Source: JSC-12 sp033764965 (GTDB taxonomy: Bacteria > Cyanobacteriota > Cyanobacteriia > Leptolyngbyales > Leptolyngbyaceae). Taken from it: 64,000 bases of DNA. The notes beneath the pieces are model-generated. The model made no database searches, had not been told where the DNA came from, and saw only the letters and a list, made by a program, of their open reading frames with translations. The translations under genes were made by a program, and so were the position numbers. Of this stretch, positions 61,138-64,000 are shown one piece after another (the stretch's first letter is position 1; each line of letters starts with the position of its first letter). The stretch covers positions 1 to 64,000 of the forward strand of contig JANRIN010000312.1 in the NCBI GenBank assembly GCA_033764965.1, read 5' to 3'.

Positions 61138-62106
61138 ATGGCGCAAGATCAAAAACCCACCATCGTCATCACAGGTGCCTCCTCCGGGGTTGGCTTGTAT
61201 GCCGCCAAAGCCCTTGCCAAGCGGGGATGGTACGTTGTCATGGCGTGCCGAGATTTGCCAAAGGCAGAACAAGCGGCGCGATCGCTGAGCATTCCCCAAG
61301 ACAGCTACACCGTTTTGCACGTTGATCTAGGCTCGCTTGAGAGTGTGCGGAAATTTGTGCAAGACTTTCGCGCAACAGGCAAAACATTGGATGCACTGGT
61401 CTGCAATGCTGCGGTTTATATGCCGCTGTTGAAAGCACCCCTCCGCAGTCCTGAAGGCTACGAACTCAGCGTTGCCACCAACCATCTCGGACACTTTCTG
61501 CTGTGCAACTTGATGCTGGAGGATTTGAAGCATTCTGGTTCGGCTGATCCCCGCCTGATCATCCTGGGTACTGTCACCGCCAACTCCAAGGAATTGGGTG
61601 GCAAGATTCCCATTCCCGCTCCTGCCGATTTGGGCAACCTGGCAGGGTTTGAAGCTGGATTCAAAGCGCCGATCGCGATGATTGATGGCAAACCCTTCAA
61701 AGCGGGCAAAGCTTACAAAGACAGCAAGCTGTGCAACATGATCACGGTACGGGAACTGCATCGCCGCTATCACGACTCCACCGGAATTGTGTTTAACTCC
61801 TTGTATCCTGGATGCGTGGCGGATACGCCCCTGTTCCGCAACAGCCTTCCCATCTTCCAAAAGGTGTTTCCCTGGTTTCAGAAGAACATTACGGGCGGCT
61901 ATGTGTCTCAAGAATTGGCAGGGGAGCGAGTCGCGCAAGTGGTGGCTGACCCAGAATTCAAGCAGTCCGGCGTGCATTGGAGTTGGGGCAACCGCCAGCA
62001 GGAGGGACGCAAATCCTTTGTGCAGGAGTTGTCTGACAAGGCAAGCGACGACGCGACGGGCAAGCGGATGTGGGAGTTGAGCGAGAAGCTGGTTGGGCTA
62101 GCGTGA
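61138..62106 (+). CDS. por: light-dependent protochlorophyllide oxidoreductase
   Basis: The 322-residue SDR enzyme has VITGASSGVGLYAAKALAKR, LVCNAAVYMP, the catalytic AYKDSKLCNMITVRELHRRY (Y-x3-K), and YPGCVADTPLFRNSLPIFQK, all typical of POR. POR uses NADPH and light to reduce protochlorophyllide in chlorophyll synthesis. Its presence is evidence for an oxygenic phototroph. The preceding 129 bp are C-rich repeat and leader; a hairpin repeat follows. Confidence 0.96.
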   Translation: MAQDQKPTIVITGASSGVGLYAAKALAKRGWYVVMACRDLPKAEQAARSLSIPQDSYTVLHVDLGSLESVRKFVQDFRATGKTLDALVCNAAVYMPLLKAPLRSPEGYELSVATNHLGHFLLCNLMLEDLKHSGSADPRLIILGTVTANSKELGGKIPIPAPADLGNLAGFEAGFKAPIAMIDGKPFKAGKAYKDSKLCNMITVRELHRRYHDSTGIVFNSLYPGCVADTPLFRNSLPIFQKVFPWFQKNITGGYVSQELAGERVAQVVADPEFKQSGVHWSWGNRQQEGRKSFVQELSDKASDDATGKRMWELSEKLVGLA

Positions 62107-62112
62107 GAGATT

Positions 62113-62145
62113 AAATCTCCGACTTCTTCAAGAATTCGGAGATTT
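62113..62145. repeat. AAATCTCCGA palindromic repeat after por
   Basis: AAATCTCCGA (62113-62122) pairs perfectly with TCGGAGATTT (62136-62145) around a 13-nt loop. I recall this palindrome as a frequent intergenic element in cyanobacteria. Without a T-run it is only a possible terminator for por. Confidence 0.8.
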
Positions 62146-62201
62146 GACAACCCTCGCCCTGTAAAATAGGCAACTGCACAACGGCTTTCGATGGATAAGT
62201 G

Positions 62202-63080
62202 ATGACAAAGACTGCATGGGTGTTTCCGGGACAGGGTTCGCAGGCGGTGGGCATGGGTGCCGACTTGCTGGAACTGCCAGCCACGATCGCCAAATTCAAC
62301 CAGGCGCACGAAATTCTCGGTTGGTCGGTCAATGAAATTTGCCAAAGTGAGGAAAACCTTGCCCGCACGCTCTACACTCAGCCCTGCCTTTATGTGGTGG
62401 AAAGCATTTTAGTGGATGAGATCCAAGCCTGTGGGCATCAGGCAGATCTGGTGGCAGGACACAGTTTGGGCGAGTATGTGGCGCTTTACGCGGCTGGCGT
62501 GTTTGATTTTGCCACAGGGTTGAAGTTGGTCAAACGTCGTGCCGAACTGATGGACAATGCTTCTGACGGTCTGATGGCAGCGATTATGGGGTTCGATCGC
62601 AACCAGCTTGACCAGCAAATTCAGCAAACGCCGGGAGTGGTGCTAGCAAACGACAATAACGCTGGGCAGGTAGTAATTTCCGGTACATCAGAAGCCGTTG
62701 AAACGGTGATGAAGTCTGTCAAATCGAAACGGGCAGTCAAACTCAATGTAAGCGGTGCTTTCCACTCTCCGCTCATGAAAGATGCGGCGATCGAGTTCCA
62801 GCAAGTTCTCGATGATGCCGCTTTTGCCACGGCTCAAGTTCCGGTTCTGTCGAATGTAGATCCCACTCCAGCGACGGATGCGGAGGTACTGAAACAACGC
62901 CTGAGCCAACAAATGACGGGGTCTGTTCGTTGGCGCGAAATTTCGCTTCAGTTGGCAGCATTGGGTATGGAGCGGGCGATCGAAATTGGTCCTGGTAAAG
63001 TCCTAACGGGTTTAATCAAACGCACCTCCCCTGACTTAGCCCTGGTTAACATTAGCGTCTTATCCGATATTCCGGCTTAA
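62202..63080 (+). CDS. fabD: malonyl-CoA:ACP transacylase FabD
   Basis: The 292-residue enzyme has the N-terminal FPGQGSQAVGMG, the active-site Ser in LVAGHSLGEYVALYAAG, and the catalytic His region in VSGAFHSPLMKDAAIEF. FabD loads malonate onto ACP for fatty acid synthesis. ATG 62202 is preferred to the adjoining GTG at 62199. plsC follows 5 bp later, a conserved cyanobacterial pair; the usual upstream plsX-fabH pair lies 17 kb away. Confidence 0.95.
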   Translation: MTKTAWVFPGQGSQAVGMGADLLELPATIAKFNQAHEILGWSVNEICQSEENLARTLYTQPCLYVVESILVDEIQACGHQADLVAGHSLGEYVALYAAGVFDFATGLKLVKRRAELMDNASDGLMAAIMGFDRNQLDQQIQQTPGVVLANDNNAGQVVISGTSEAVETVMKSVKSKRAVKLNVSGAFHSPLMKDAAIEFQQVLDDAAFATAQVPVLSNVDPTPATDAEVLKQRLSQQMTGSVRWREISLQLAALGMERAIEIGPGKVLTGLIKRTSPDLALVNISVLSDIPA

Positions 63081-63085
63081 ATCTC

Positions 63086-63724
63086 ATGGGTAAAGACCGC
63101 GAACCCGTTGCCAGCCTTGCACTCTACCACCTCCTTAAATGGTCAGTAGTGAATCCTGTGGTACATGCCTATTTTCGGGGGCGCATTCTTGGAGCAGAAA
63201 AAGTTCCGCAGCAAGGACCACTCATCGTTGTTAGCAATCATGCCAGCGATTTTGACCCGCCGTTACTAGCCAACTGCATCCGGCGACCTGTTGCTTTCAT
63301 GGCAAAGGAGGAACTGTTTCAGGTGCCTGTGTTAAAACAAGCGATTACCCTCTATGGTGCCTATCCCGTGAAACGTGGTTCTCCCGATCGCAGTGCCATT
63401 CGAGCCGCGATGACTTCGCTCGACCAAGGATGGGCAGTGGGGATCTTCATCTCAGGTACTCGGACCCCTGATGGACGTGTCACCAATCCTAAACTGGGGG
63501 CTGCCATGATCGCGGCTAAAACTCAGGTTCCTTTACTGCCAGTGAGCCTTTGGGGTACAGACCAGATTTTTCGTAGGGGATCGGCTCTTCCCCGTCCTGT
63601 CCCAATTACTGTCCGCGTTGGGGATCTAATTCTCCCTCCTGCCACATCCAAACGCGAAGAATTAGATGCCTTGACTCAGCAGTGCGCCGATACCATTAAT
63701 AGCTTGCTGGATTTGGGACGATAG
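63086..63724 (+). CDS. plsC: 1-acyl-sn-glycerol-3-phosphate acyltransferase PlsC
   Basis: The 212-residue product has the acyltransferase motif I SNHASDFDPP (N-H-x4-D) and motif III region IFISGTRTPDGR, which takes the position of the usual FPEGTRS-like block. PlsC adds the second acyl chain to make phosphatidic acid. The motif III variant SGTR is as in several cyanobacterial members. It is coupled to fabD. Confidence 0.88.
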   Translation: MGKDREPVASLALYHLLKWSVVNPVVHAYFRGRILGAEKVPQQGPLIVVSNHASDFDPPLLANCIRRPVAFMAKEELFQVPVLKQAITLYGAYPVKRGSPDRSAIRAAMTSLDQGWAVGIFISGTRTPDGRVTNPKLGAAMIAAKTQVPLLPVSLWGTDQIFRRGSALPRPVPITVRVGDLILPPATSKREELDALTQQCADTINSLLDLGR

Positions 63725-63793
63725 GGATTTATTGCTGTAATTATCTAAAATTTCTGCATCGATTTTGTTCTCAGTAAGAAGAATCAATATTGT

Positions 63794-63938
63794 TCAAAGA
63801 TTTTCTAAAAATTCTTCTACTGAAACACCAGCCTGATTCAAAATGCTTTTTAAGGTTCCCACTGCGATTGTCTTTCTGTGAAGTGGTACAACACACTCGA
63901 ATCACTTCGCTGTCTCGAATTCTTGGCAACTTAGGCAC
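63794..63938 (-). pseudogene. hicA: decayed hicA toxin gene
   Basis: The 145-bp stretch encodes a HicA N-terminus (PKLPRIRDSEVIRV after a GTG start) and, in another frame, the HicA C-terminus (CVVPLHRKTIAVGTLKSILN then QAGVSVEEFLENL) ending at TGA 63794-63796. About 20-30 central residues, including the catalytic-His region of the HicA RNase, are deleted, and the junction near 63890 changes frame. A functional toxin is not possible. Confidence 0.8.
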
Positions 63939-64000
63939 AATCTACCTCAAAGGTGGTAATCATCAGCCGCGAGGGCATCTCTGCTTGCGGAAATTCTTGG
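63931..64000 (-). CDS. hicB: HicB antitoxin C-terminus, partial
   Basis: The last 22 codons of a minus-strand gene read QEFPQAEMPSRLMITTFEVD and end CA-stop (TAA at 63931-63933). This fits the C-terminal tail of HicB-type antitoxins and overlaps the start of hicA as in intact hicBA operons. The rest lies beyond the window edge. The call depends mainly on the hicA neighbour. Confidence 0.55.
   Translation of the reverse strand, partial: QEFPQAEMPSRLMITTFEVDCA

Noticed and set aside
1..64000. CRISPR arrays, IS elements, prophage or conjugative genes
   Set aside because: No regularly spaced direct repeats with unique spacers, no transposase or integrase motifs and no phage structural genes were seen on either strand.

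Overview
This window comes from a filamentous oxygenic cyanobacterium. The HIP1 octamer GCGATCGC recurs throughout. There is a photosystem I subunit gene (psaL), a light-dependent protochlorophyllide reductase (por), a PedR-type redox regulator and many families largely confined to cyanobacteria (TIGR04376, TIGR03943, DUF2288, DUF4327, DUF6737). A complete fraC-fraD-fraE operon, which encodes septal-junction and filament-integrity proteins, points to a multicellular form. Base composition is moderate and even, and I see no prophage, transposase, CRISPR array, rRNA or tRNA. The genus cannot be settled from this sequence; a Leptolyngbya/Oscillatoriales-like organism is an inference.

Layout. 0-6.2 kb: a 2OG-Fe(II) oxygenase, two cyanobacterial unknowns, a frameshifted DUF4058 gene, an L,D-transpeptidase, a HEAT-repeat protein and a TIGR03943 protein. 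6.4-12.4 kb: an envelope block (TolC-like outer-membrane protein, M23 peptidase, large coiled-coil membrane protein), then a nuclease-fold protein and a SUKH-type protein. 12.4-15.2 kb: fraCDE on the minus strand plus a possible small trailing ORF. 15.4-24 kb: nitrilase, LivG-type ATPase, pentapeptide-repeat protein, a coupled TPR/YdcF pair, thyX, a pseudo-receiver and a polysaccharide deacetylase. 24.4-28.2 kb: sigA, psaL, hisS and pedR. 28.4-37 kb: deoC-recO-MFS, a glycosyltransferase, an ArsR regulator, a HEAT protein and pyruvate kinase. 37-45.6 kb: a DUF697 GTPase, a metallopeptidase, formyl-THF cyclo-ligase, a phospholipase-D/HhH lipoprotein and plsX-fabH. 45.6-54.3 kb: a helicase, a STAS-sugar transferase fusion, an SDR, an ECF sigma/membrane protein/Spy-like cassette, a universal stress protein, pgk and a response regulator. 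54.5-64 kb: a CHASE3-PAS histidine kinase, a GDYXXLXY/DUF2157 pair, an alpha-amylase, rbgA, por, fabD-plsC and a decayed hicAB toxin-antitoxin locus at the right edge.

How the genes work together. Most of the window is core housekeeping: central carbon (pyk, pgk), fatty acid and phospholipid initiation (plsX, fabH, fabD, plsC), translation and ribosome assembly (hisS, rbgA), transcription (sigA), repair (recO) and photosynthesis. The less ordinary parts are the fra operon, the ECF/Spy-like envelope-sensing cassette, the PLD + EF-hand + HhH lipoprotein, the STAS-glycosyltransferase fusion, and short C-rich repeats that have entered coding sequence at gene ends or loops. The plsX-fabH and fabD-plsC pairs, usually adjacent in cyanobacteria, lie about 16.6 kb apart here.

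I did not find a convincing wholly novel system. The best candidates for follow-up are the ECF/anti-sigma-like/Spy-like cassette, the PLD-HhH lipoprotein and the repeat-derived protein tails. Family names rest on recalled motifs and domain order; no database search was run.
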